Below are positions 1 through 6,086 of a stretch of 35,480 nucleotides of DNA, one piece after another. The position numbers were made by a program, and so were the translations under genes. Numbering within the stretch: the first letter of the stretch is position 1; each line of letters begins with the position of its first letter. The notes beneath the pieces are model-generated. The model searched no databases and was not told where the DNA came from. It saw only the letters and a program-made list of their open reading frames with translations. Where the stretch lies: NCBI GenBank assembly GCA_026196545.1, contig JAPHSZ010000151.1, positions 1 to 35,480 on the forward strand, written 5' to 3'. This stretch comes from Gammaproteobacteria bacterium. GTDB taxonomy: Bacteria > Pseudomonadota > Gammaproteobacteria > SZUA-229.

Positions 1-128
1 CCGTCCAGTTCAGAACCTGCTTCTGGAGTGAAGTATTCACCCTGTCTAACACCACTTGCATGCTCTTTTGCTATGAATTTCTTCTGCATTTCAAGCATTT
101 CTTTGATTTTATCTGTTTTAGCGCTCAT
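1..128 (-). CDS. Small conserved-looking protein of unknown function (C-terminus off window)
   Basis: An open frame begins with ATG at 126-128 (minus strand) and runs off the left edge, giving 42 residues that start MSAKTDKIKEMLEMQKKF. The upstream sequence offers an AAGG ribosome-binding site about 8 nt before the ATG. The visible part is a lysine/glutamate-rich amphipathic helix followed by a segment reading GVRQGEYFTPEAGSELDG. I do not recognise a named family. It is the last visible gene of a minus-strand set that includes a DsrC paralogue and a Cas6-like gene. Its own 109-bp upstream gap carries a TACCC/GGGTA dyad, so it may be transcribed separately. Whether it is complete beyond the edge cannot be seen. 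Confidence 0.65.
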   Translation of the reverse strand, partial: MSAKTDKIKEMLEMQKKFIAKEHASGVRQGEYFTPEAGSELD

Positions 129-215
129 AACTTTATACCTTTGTTGAACAACCAGCTGATGCCGGTCTTCTAAATCTGTGGCCGAATTCTAGCATCGACC
201 CGAAAACAAGCTGTA

Positions 216-230
216 TACCCCATAAGGGTA
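216..230. promoter_or_regulatory. NarL-like dyad TACCC-N5-GGGTA upstream of the leftmost gene
   Basis: The 15-mer TACCCCATAAGGGTA is a perfect 5-bp inverted repeat with a 5-nt spacer. It lies in the gap between the DsrC paralogue and the start of the leftmost minus-strand gene, about 90 bp upstream of that start. Half-sites of the form TACCC/GGGTA also occur in the dsrA upstream region. NarL heptamers follow TACYYMT, normally arranged 7-2-7, and here the spacing is one base shorter. Assignment to a NarL-family regulator is inference. Confidence 0.4.
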
Positions 231-237
231 AGATCGA

Positions 238-558
238 TTAATATCCGCCTTTGCGGGTACTTTGTGGACAACCACCGATTTTCAGGCCCTGTTTTGAGGG
301 CATACCAGGGAACAGTTCGTACATTTCCTTGGAAGAAACCTTACGGCCCCATTTTTTGCCCATGGCTTTCATGATGCCACGCTCGTTGGGCTCATCACCA
401 GCCAGAGTTTCTTCACGCACGTAGTTAACGGTATCCCAGTGCTCCTGAGTTGGTTCAATGCCTTCTTCGGCGAAGAGTTCTACTGCGATTTCTTCATTCC
501 AGTCTGTGGCGTTAACTAGATACCCGTTTTCTGTTCTTTCAACTGAATCAAGTGCCAT
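238..558 (-). CDS. DsrC/TusE/RspA-family protein lacking both conserved C-terminal cysteines
   Basis: A 106-aa protein that aligns along its length with the canonical DsrC encoded at 5664-5996. Shared features include NGYL near the N-terminus, the DW...EEIA and EHWDTVNYVRE segments, and the C-terminal ELFP...KQG region. DsrC proteins carry sulfur on two C-terminal cysteines, one penultimate and one 11 residues earlier. Here the earlier cysteine is Leu and the penultimate one is Gly. A single cysteine (Cys97) sits in a GGCPQS context, where DsrC has GLPKP. It therefore cannot form the DsrC trisulfide or disulfide in the usual way and is better placed with regulatory or non-canonical members of the superfamily. 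The start has an AAGGG site about 9 nt upstream. It lies 117 nt downstream of the Cas6-like gene on the same strand. Confidence 0.85.
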   Translation of the reverse strand: MALDSVERTENGYLVNATDWNEEIAVELFAEEGIEPTQEHWDTVNYVREETLAGDEPNERGIMKAMGKKWGRKVSSKEMYELFPGMPSKQGLKIGGCPQSTRKGGY

Positions 559-621
559 AATTCTTACCCTTTTATCTGTTTTTTAATAAAATACTTAAAA
601 ATTGGAAGCCGAATGTTAAAT

Positions 622-645
622 CAGGTAAAACCAAGTTTCCACCTG
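622..645 (-). other. Intergenic hairpin between Cas6-like gene and DsrC paralogue
   Basis: The sequence from 622 to 645 reads CAGGT ... ACCTG at its ends, with an inner AAAC ... GTTT pair and a 3-nt apex, so the minus-strand transcript could fold into a 9-10 bp hairpin with a small internal loop. It has no T-run and does not look like an intrinsic terminator. It could be an RNA-processing or stability element. Folding is inferred by eye. Confidence 0.4.
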
Positions 646-675
646 CTCAAAAGGGATATTTTTTTCACTAAAAGA

Positions 676-1380
676 CTATTTAGCACCTGAAAAATGTGAT
701 TTGTCCTCGGTTTCACCTACCGCCTTAATGCCCTTATGTGGCATGAAAATGCCGCAACCCAGGTGGCGATGCTCACCAATACCCTGTTCCTGCAAGGCAA
801 TTGAGGTTTGTTTGTCCAGGTCAGCCACCATTACACTACGCGTTTCAATGCTATTGTTCGGGGTCTGAATGGTGTGCTGGATGCCACACAGCATTTTTCG
901 CAGTTCTATATCACGTTTGGCCAGCTCATCGACTATCCACTGGGTAAACGCATCTTCATCCATGCCATCTGGCACCACAACATAGCGCGAAAACAGCGTG
1001 GCCAACGGATTGAGTGATTTTTCTGTCATCGCACCAATTTCCAGCTCATAACCGGCGATATTCACTTTTTTCCCGACCAGCGCCATCGCTTGTTCCACTC
1101 GAGGGCGCGGAACTCTCAGATTCATACGCGTACGCCGAGATAAATGCATCAATTCACCATCAGCGGGGCGCTCCCAGCCATTACCCGATGTAGCACCGTG
1201 TATTTGATGGATACCCACTTCCGGCTCATCGGCCAGCCAGGGCAGAATTTCATGCAGGGCCTGAGACAGTTCCCAGGCGTGCGTCGTTGGCAGCTGCTTG
1301 CAATTGACCTTGAATGACAGATCAATCACATTATCCGGTTGTACAAATTCAGTTTTCTTGTCTTCGTCTTGCCAAAGCAT
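676..1380 (-). CDS. Orphan Cas6/Cmx6-type (I-MYXAN-like) RNA endonuclease homologue
   Basis: The 234-aa protein begins MLWQDEDKKTEFVQPD. I chose the ATG at 1378-1380 over the longer frame because AGGA lies about 9 nt upstream and the longer start would overlap the preceding gene. It matches what I know of the Cas6/Cmx6 family: an N-terminal LSQALHEILPWL helix, GIHQIHGATSGNGW with candidate catalytic histidines, LSRRTRMNLRVP, and the C-terminal glycine-rich loop LGCGIFMPHKG typical of RAMP-fold proteins. Cas6 enzymes cleave CRISPR precursor RNA at repeat hairpins. No other cas gene and no repeat array is visible in the window. Instead the gene is 4 nt from a 63-aa small gene, upstream of a DsrC paralogue, and divergent from dsrA. 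A role in processing cellular RNA is possible but is inference. Confidence 0.75.
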   Translation of the reverse strand: MLWQDEDKKTEFVQPDNVIDLSFKVNCKQLPTTHAWELSQALHEILPWLADEPEVGIHQIHGATSGNGWERPADGELMHLSRRTRMNLRVPRPRVEQAMALVGKKVNIAGYELEIGAMTEKSLNPLATLFSRYVVVPDGMDEDAFTQWIVDELAKRDIELRKMLCGIQHTIQTPNNSIETRSVMVADLDKQTSIALQEQGIGEHRHLGCGIFMPHKGIKAVGETEDKSHFSGAK

Positions 1381-1384
1381 CGTA

Positions 1385-1576
1385 TTAGTCCTGCCTGGCG
1401 GTAAAAGCCGCTTCCAACTTGTCCTGCCAGTCATTGGGGGTATCGGGATAAGGCGGTTTTACATCCATCTGGAAGAATAATTCACCCTGTTTCGCCCTTT
1501 TGCCTAATTCCACCTTCAAATCTTCAAAAGTTTCGAGATCCTGTCCCTGCAACATCACTTCACTCAACCAAAGCAT
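1385..1576 (-). CDS. 63-aa conserved-looking protein, first gene of the divergent operon
   Basis: The protein starts MLWLSEVMLQGQDLETFEDL and ends EAAFTARQD. A GAGG site lies about 10 nt upstream of the ATG, and its stop codon is 4 nt before the Cas6-like start, so the two are almost certainly co-translated. The middle contains a GELFFQMDVKPPYPDTP segment that looks like a constrained motif rather than random coding. There are no cysteines, membrane segments or nucleotide-binding motifs. From memory, similar short proteins accompany dsr loci of other sulfur oxidisers and are sometimes labelled sulfur-relay proteins, but I cannot confirm this. No function is assigned. Confidence 0.75.
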   Translation of the reverse strand: MLWLSEVMLQGQDLETFEDLKVELGKRAKQGELFFQMDVKPPYPDTPNDWQDKLEAAFTARQD

Positions 1577-1835
1577 TCTTTATATCCTCACTCTATATAT
1601 GAGCCATGCTGTAGCATTATGCGCACACAGCAGGAACTGGCCGGAGATAATGCGATCATCCTGCCTGAAAAACAATATCACCTAAGAGCGAGCCGCCACG
1701 CGCGGTCTAGCCTAGATGAGCTACACATTATATATGGGTAGCATTGCAGAAAATAAACCCCTTTCAGCAAAAAGCAGTATCTCATTGTTTTTATTAAAAA
1801 ACATATAGAACCATACCAGAAACTCCAAAGAAACC

Positions 1836-1851
1836 TATCCCTTTGGGGGTA
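1836..1851. promoter_or_regulatory. NarL-like 7-2-7 dyad upstream of dsrA
   Basis: TATCCCTTTGGGGGTA can be read as two heptamers in inverted orientation with a 2-bp spacer. Each half matches the NarL consensus TACYYMT at 6 of 7 positions. It lies about 220 bp upstream of dsrA. A NarL-family regulator is encoded at 15963-16613 in the same cluster. Binding by that protein is inference. Confidence 0.4.
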
Positions 1852-1866
1852 AAGTCACATAAACAC

Positions 1867-1881
1867 CACCCCCCAAGGGTA
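1867..1881. promoter_or_regulatory. Second GGGTA dyad upstream of dsrA
   Basis: CACCCCCCAAGGGTA has the same layout as the 15-mer at 216-230 (YACCCC-N2-AAGGGTA), with one mismatch in the outer pair. It lies 15 bp downstream of the 1836-1851 dyad, so the two form a tandem array about 190-235 bp from dsrA. Confidence 0.35.
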
Positions 1882-2072
1882 GGGTTCTACAGCTGCCCAG
1901 CCGGCTCTAGAATCTCGTTCCATAATTTTTCTCAGGTGTAATTGTTAAAACTTTACCACTGGGGATATTGAGAACAATTTGATTTGGGAATACAATCGGT
2001 TCCCCGATTTCGACCAAAACACATGATCCGATCATATGATCAGAACAATGGCGGTTTAACAGGAGACAATCC

Positions 2073-3335
2073 ATGGCCAAAAAGATTTATGAAACACCAA
2101 TGCTGGACATCCTTGAAGAAGGACCATGGCCCAGCTTTATTTCTGGTATCAAAAAACTTCGTGATGAGCATCCTAATGAGCGCATCCAGGAAGTAACAAG
2201 CAGCCTTTTGGGCCAACTTGAGCATTCTTACGAAACTCGTAAGGGTTACTGGAAAGGCGGCACCGTATCTGTATATGGTTATGGCGGTGGTATTATTCCT
2301 CGCTTCTCAGAAGTAGCTTCAGCTTTTCCTGAGTCTAAAGAATTCCACACAGTACGTGTTCAACCACCTGCTGGTAACCACTACACAACAGCAATGCTGC
2401 GTCAGCTGGGCGATAGCTGGGAAAAACACGGTTCAGGCCTGCAAACATTCCACGGCCAGACTGGTAACATCATGTTTATCGGTACTGACACCGACGGCGT
2501 TCAAGATTTCTTCGACGAAATTAATGAATACGGCTGGGACCTTGGTGGTGCTGGCCCATGTGTACGTACTGCAATGTCATGTGTAGGTGCTTCACGTTGT
2601 GAAATGTCTAACTGTAACGAACACGGCATCCACCGCCTGTTAGTGAATAACTTCACTGATGACGTGCATCGCCCTGCTCTGCCTTACAAATTCAAATTCA
2701 AGGTTTCTGGTTGCCCTAACGACTGCCAGAACTCTATCGAACGTGCTGACATGGCTGTAATAGGTACATGGCGCGACGACATGAAAGTTGATCAGGAAGA
2801 AGTTAAAGCCTACGTTGCAGCTAAAGGCCGTCAGTACATTATTGATAATGTAACTACACGTTGCCCAACTAACGCATTGACCCTGAACGATGACGACACA
2901 CTGACTGTTAACAACAGTGACTGTGTACGTTGCATGCACTGCCTGAACGTTATGCCCAAAGCACTTCACCCTGGTGATGACAAAGGTGTAACCATCCTGA
3001 TTGGTGGTAAACGTACACTGAAGATTGGTGACTTGATGGGTACAGTTGTTATTCCATTCAAGAAGCTTGAAACAGAAGATGATTACGAAAGCCTGGTTGA
3101 ACTGGCTGAAGAAATCATTGATTTCTGGGCAGAGAATGCGCTTGAACATGAACGTTGCGGTGAAATGATCGAACGTATTGGTCTGGTTAACTTCCTCGAG
3201 GGTGTTGACTACGATCTGGAAGTTGATCCAAACATGGTCAGCAATCCACGTCAAAGCTCCTACATCCGCATGGATGGCTGGGATGACGAAGCCGTTAAAT
3301 GGTTTGAGCGTAAACAAGAAGCCGCTAACGCTTAA
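2073..3335 (+). CDS. dsrA: Dissimilatory sulfite reductase alpha subunit (oxidative type)
   Basis: A 420-aa subunit of cytoplasmic siroheme sulfite reductase, which in sulfur oxidisers runs in reverse and releases sulfite from DsrC-bound sulfane sulfur. The cysteine pattern is intact: C163, C170, C176 and C181 (CEMSNC), then C214 and C218 in GCPNDC for the siroheme-[4Fe-4S] centre. An inserted ferredoxin domain follows, with C264 and CVRCMHC at 284-290. The length is usual for the family. The start is set by AGGAGA about 9 nt before ATG and by the conserved N-terminal MAKKIYETPMLDILEEGPWP. It is the first gene of the dsr operon, followed by dsrB after 80 nt. Assignment to the oxidative type rests on its neighbours dsrEFH and dsrL. 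Confidence 0.98.
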   Translation: MAKKIYETPMLDILEEGPWPSFISGIKKLRDEHPNERIQEVTSSLLGQLEHSYETRKGYWKGGTVSVYGYGGGIIPRFSEVASAFPESKEFHTVRVQPPAGNHYTTAMLRQLGDSWEKHGSGLQTFHGQTGNIMFIGTDTDGVQDFFDEINEYGWDLGGAGPCVRTAMSCVGASRCEMSNCNEHGIHRLLVNNFTDDVHRPALPYKFKFKVSGCPNDCQNSIERADMAVIGTWRDDMKVDQEEVKAYVAAKGRQYIIDNVTTRCPTNALTLNDDDTLTVNNSDCVRCMHCLNVMPKALHPGDDKGVTILIGGKRTLKIGDLMGTVVIPFKKLETEDDYESLVELAEEIIDFWAENALEHERCGEMIERIGLVNFLEGVDYDLEVDPNMVSNPRQSSYIRMDGWDDEAVKWFERKQEAANA

Positions 3336-3373
3336 GTTTTAAGCACAAAATAACACGGAGGGGGTTAACCCCC
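3330..3373 (+). other. dsrA-dsrB intercistronic hairpins
   Basis: Two perfect inverted repeats sit between dsrA and dsrB. GCTTAA-GTT-TTAAGC (3330-3344) overlaps the dsrA stop codon, and GGGGG-TTAA-CCCCC lies at 3360-3373. Neither has a proper T-run, so they look more like mRNA-stability or processing elements than terminators. Confidence 0.5.
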
Positions 3374-3415
3374 CCTTCTAAATAACATATTTAGAAAATT
3401 ATTTGAGGAATAACC

Positions 3416-4489
3416 ATGAGTGATACACCTCGTCCACCAATTGAATCCGGATGCCCTGACGCATTCCAATACATGCACCCTGTCATGCGCAAGAACTACG
3501 GCGCATGGAAATTTCATGAGCACCCACAACCCGGTGTTCTTCGTCACGTAGCTTACAGTGGCGACGAAATCTGGACTGTACGTTGTGGTACACAGCGTAT
3601 TCTGGATGTCTTCTCTTTACGTGAACTTTGTGACATCGGCGACGAATTTGCAGATGGCTACATTCACTTTACTATTCGCAGTAACGTTGAATACATGGTA
3701 TCAGACGCGGCAAAAGTAGAGCCCCTGATCAAAGCAATCACAGACAAAGGCTACATCGTTGGTGGTACGCAGAACTCTGTTGCCATGATGTCTCATACAC
3801 AGGGCTGGTTGCACTGTGATATTCCTGGTACTGACGCATCCGGTGTTGTTAAGTCAATGATGGATGAGCTGATCGACGAATTCCGTAATGCTGACATGCC
3901 TAACCGCGTACACATTACGACTTCCTGCTGCCAGATTAACTGTGGTGGTCAGGGCGACATCGCGATTAACATCCAGCATACCAAGCCACCCAAGATCAAC
4001 CATGACCTGGTATCAAACGTTTGTGAGCGTCCTACTGTTGTAGCTCGCTGCCCCGTTGCTGCGATTCGTCCTGCAATGGTTAACGGCAAACCTACTCTGG
4101 AAGTTGATGAGAAGAAATGTATCTGTTGTGGTGCATGTTTCCCTCCTTGTCCTCCAATGCAGATCAATGATGCTGAGCATTCTAAACTGGCTGTATGGGT
4201 TGGTGGTAACCACTCTAACGCTCGTAGCAAACCTACTTTCCAGAAACTGGTTGCTGCTGGCATTCCTAACAACCCACCACGCTGGCCTGAAGCAACTGCC
4301 ATCGTTAAGCAGATTCTTAAAGCTTATAAAGAAGATGCCAAAGACTGGGAACGTATGAATGACTGGATTGAGCGCATCGGCTGGCCTCGTTTCTTCGAGA
4401 AGACTGGTCTTCCGTTCACCAAATACCATATTGATAACTGGCGCGGTGCACGTAACAGCTTGAACGCATCTACCCACATTCGTTTCTAA
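3416..4489 (+). CDS. dsrB: Dissimilatory sulfite reductase beta subunit
   Basis: A 357-aa partner of DsrA in the alpha2beta2 enzyme. The DsrB pattern is present: WLHCDIPGTD around 131-140, CCQINCGGQGD at 171-181 for the siroheme-cluster site, RCPVAAIRP near 211-219, and the ferredoxin segment KKCICCGACFPPCPP at 233-247. The start has a GAGGA site about 8 nt upstream. DsrB supplies the catalytically active siroheme in characterised enzymes. The next gene, dsrE, starts only 9 nt after the stop, which indicates a single transcript. Confidence 0.98.
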   Translation: MSDTPRPPIESGCPDAFQYMHPVMRKNYGAWKFHEHPQPGVLRHVAYSGDEIWTVRCGTQRILDVFSLRELCDIGDEFADGYIHFTIRSNVEYMVSDAAKVEPLIKAITDKGYIVGGTQNSVAMMSHTQGWLHCDIPGTDASGVVKSMMDELIDEFRNADMPNRVHITTSCCQINCGGQGDIAINIQHTKPPKINHDLVSNVCERPTVVARCPVAAIRPAMVNGKPTLEVDEKKCICCGACFPPCPPMQINDAEHSKLAVWVGGNHSNARSKPTFQKLVAAGIPNNPPRWPEATAIVKQILKAYKEDAKDWERMNDWIERIGWPRFFEKTGLPFTKYHIDNWRGARNSLNASTHIRF

Positions 4490-4498
4490 GGTGGTTCT

Positions 4499-4891
4499 GT
4501 GAAAATAGCACTCCAAATTAACGAAGGTCCATACCAGCATCAGGCAGCTGATAGTGCAATTCAGTTCACTAAAGCTGCGCTGGCTAAAGGCCACGAAATT
4601 TTCCGCGTGTTCTTCTATCACGACGGTGTGAATAACGCGACTCGTCTCGCTATTCCACCTCAGGATGACCGCAATATCACTGCAGAGTGGGTTGCTTTAC
4701 AGAAAGAACATAACCTTGATCTGGTTGTTTGTATCGCTGCTGCACAACGCCGCGGCCTGATCGACGAAGATGAAATGAATCGTCAGGGCAAAGATGCTAA
4801 CAATATTTCAGAAGGTTTCCGTATTTCAGGTTTAGGTCAGTTGATCGAAGCCGGAATTGAAGCAGACCGTCTGGTCGTATTCGGCGCATAA
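4499..4891 (+). CDS. dsrE: DsrE, sulfurtransferase subunit of DsrEFH
   Basis: A 130-aa cytoplasmic protein of the DsrE/TusD family. In sulfur oxidisers DsrE, DsrF and DsrH form a 2:2:2 hexamer that passes sulfane sulfur to DsrC. The persulfide-carrying cysteine of the family is present as Cys78 in LVVCIAAAQRRG. Translation begins with GTG at 4499-4501, preceded by AAGGTGG. The conserved N-terminus MKIALQINEGPYQHQAADS supports this start. With DsrF and DsrH it is a genomic marker of oxidative rather than reductive Dsr. Confidence 0.96.
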   Translation: MKIALQINEGPYQHQAADSAIQFTKAALAKGHEIFRVFFYHDGVNNATRLAIPPQDDRNITAEWVALQKEHNLDLVVCIAAAQRRGLIDEDEMNRQGKDANNISEGFRISGLGQLIEAGIEADRLVVFGA

Positions 4892-4902
4892 GGGGAAATA
4901 CG

Positions 4903-5304
4903 ATGGCTAAGAAATTTATGTATGTTAACCGTAAACCACCCTACGGCACTATTTATGCTCTGGAATCACTGGAAGTTGTACTGATTGGTGCCGCTTTCGA
5001 CCAGGACGTGAGCCTTGCCTTCATCGGTGATGGTGTTTACCAGCTAACCAAGGGCCAGGATACTAAAGCTATCGGACAGAAGAACTTCTCTCCTGTTTAT
5101 AGTGCACTGGGTGATTACGAAGTAACTAAAATTTACATCGAAAAAGAATCACTCGAAGAACGTGGCCTTACACTCGATGATCTTCAACACCTTGTTTGGG
5201 AAGATGAAGATGACGACTGGGCAGAAAAAGACTCTATCCGCCTGGTTAGTCGAGCTGAACTGGCTGACGTTCTTGATGATCAAGACGTATTATTGAGCTT
5301 CTAG
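4903..5304 (+). CDS. dsrF: DsrF, subunit of DsrEFH sulfurtransferase
   Basis: A 133-aa TusC/DsrF-family protein located 11 nt after dsrE, with a GGGG-rich ribosome site before ATG. The N-terminal MYVNRKPPYGTIYALESLE and the central AFIGDGVYQL match the family. The copy contains no cysteine at all, so any sulfur carriage by the hexamer must rely on DsrE Cys78 (and DsrH). An acidic stretch, EDEDDDWAEKD, lies near residue 107. Confidence 0.94.
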   Translation: MAKKFMYVNRKPPYGTIYALESLEVVLIGAAFDQDVSLAFIGDGVYQLTKGQDTKAIGQKNFSPVYSALGDYEVTKIYIEKESLEERGLTLDDLQHLVWEDEDDDWAEKDSIRLVSRAELADVLDDQDVLLSF

Positions 5305-5315
5305 GAGATAACAAA

Positions 5316-5618
5316 ATGTCATTATTACATACAGTAAATAAATCTCCGTTTGAATCAAATACTTTTGATGCCTGTTTAAATCTGGCCAAGAGTGGTTCAA
5401 CAGTACTACTGATCGAAGACGGTGTTTATGCCGCAACGACTGGTAACAGCGTTGCCGACAAAATAAAAAACACGACAGACATCAACTTCTGCGTACTGGG
5501 CCCTGATGCTCAGGCACGTGGAATCGAAGGAAAGCTAGCCGAAGGTATCAAAGTTGTTGATTACGAAGGCTTTGTTGATTTGGTAGCCGAGCACGACGCT
5601 GTGCAAGCTTGGCTTTAA
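5316..5618 (+). CDS. dsrH: DsrH, subunit of DsrEFH sulfurtransferase
   Basis: A 100-aa TusB/DsrH-family protein completing the DsrEFH hexamer. The conserved cysteine Cys20 is present in NTFDACLNLAKSG, followed by the LIEDGVYAA segment typical of the family. A TAGGAGATAAC ribosome-binding region precedes ATG, only 11 nt after the dsrF stop. A 45-nt A/T-rich spacer then leads to dsrC. Confidence 0.94.
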   Translation: MSLLHTVNKSPFESNTFDACLNLAKSGSTVLLIEDGVYAATTGNSVADKIKNTTDINFCVLGPDAQARGIEGKLAEGIKVVDYEGFVDLVAEHDAVQAWL

Positions 5619-5663
5619 TTTTTTTAATTTTTAATTTTCGTTCTCAACGAGGAGAGCATTATC

Positions 5664-5996
5664 ATGCCTATTGAAGCAAACGGTAAAACATTTGAAACTG
5701 ATGAAGAAGGTTACCTGGCTAACCTTAACGACTGGGAGCCAGCAATTGCTACAGCTATGGCTGAAGCGGAAGACTGCACATTGACTGATGAACACTGGGA
5801 CATCATCAACTTCCTTCGTGAATACTATGAAGAATACCAGATTGCACCTGCAGTACGCGTACTGACTAAAGCAGTTGGTAAAAAACTAGGTAAAGAAAAA
5901 GGCAACAGCAAATATTTGTACGAGCTGTTCCCTTATGGCCCTGGTAAACAAGCATGTAAATATGCTGGCCTACCTAAGCCAACAGGTTGTGTATAA
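5664..5996 (+). CDS. dsrC: DsrC, sulfur-carrier substrate protein of sulfite reductase
   Basis: A 110-aa sulfur carrier. The C-terminal arm reads KQACKYAGLPKPTGCV, so both redox cysteines are present: Cys98 and the penultimate Cys109, 11 apart as in true DsrC. It accepts sulfur from DsrEFH, is oxidised at DsrAB, and exchanges electrons with the DsrK subunit of the membrane complex. A strong AGGAGAG site lies about 8 nt upstream. A strong hairpin directly after the gene (6012-6040) separates it from dsrM and could let dsrABEFHC be expressed above the membrane genes. It contrasts with the cysteine-poor paralogue at 238-558. Confidence 0.98.
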   Translation: MPIEANGKTFETDEEGYLANLNDWEPAIATAMAEAEDCTLTDEHWDIINFLREYYEEYQIAPAVRVLTKAVGKKLGKEKGNSKYLYELFPYGPGKQACKYAGLPKPTGCV

Positions 5997-6011
5997 CAAC
6001 CAACCTGATCA

Positions 6012-6041
6012 CAGGGGGTCAGATACTGACCCCCTGGTTTT
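6012..6041 (+). terminator. Strong hairpin with short T-run between dsrC and dsrM
   Basis: CAGGGGGTCAG (6012-6022), loop ATA, CTGACCCCCTG (6026-6036) form a perfect 11-bp GC-rich stem followed by G and TTTT. It is placed 16 nt after the dsrC stop. It probably acts as a partial terminator or 3'-end stabiliser inside the operon. Confidence 0.75.
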
Positions 6042-6086
6042 AAAAAACTGTAACTTTTCGTAACACCTGGGCGAGACACTCTGACC

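Larger units (their letters stand above)
1577..2072. promoter_or_regulatory. Divergent regulatory region between the Cas6-like operon and dsrA
   Basis: About 500 bp without a convincing gene. It must contain the promoters of both the dsr operon and the minus-strand operon. GGGTA motifs occur at 1736-1740 (within ATGGGTA, the exact reverse complement of the NarL heptamer TACCCAT), 1847-1851 and 1877-1881. The latter two are parts of dyads. A perfect 12-bp palindrome GATCATATGATC lies at 2030-2041, just before the dsrA ribosome-binding site (AGGAGA at about 2059-2066). I could not place -10/-35 boxes with confidence. Confidence 0.55.

Noticed and set aside
1381-1434. Longer N-terminus for the Cas6-like protein
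   Set aside because: It would overlap the preceding 63-aa gene in another frame, and the ATG at 1380 has its own ribosome site and the family-like start.
2030-2041. GATCATATGATC as an FNR-type site before dsrA
   Set aside because: The spacing between GAT and ATC halves is 6, not 4, and the outer TT/AA are missing, so it was kept only as an unexplained palindrome.
676-2072. CRISPR array expected beside the Cas6-like gene
   Set aside because: No regularly spaced direct repeats were found here or elsewhere in the window.
2640-3317. 225-aa frame antisense to dsrA
   Set aside because: It mirrors the codon pattern of the strongly conserved dsrA gene and has no recognisable domain or ribosome site.
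4013-4621. 202-aa frame antisense to dsrB/dsrE
   Set aside because: It is a shadow of two secure genes on the other strand.
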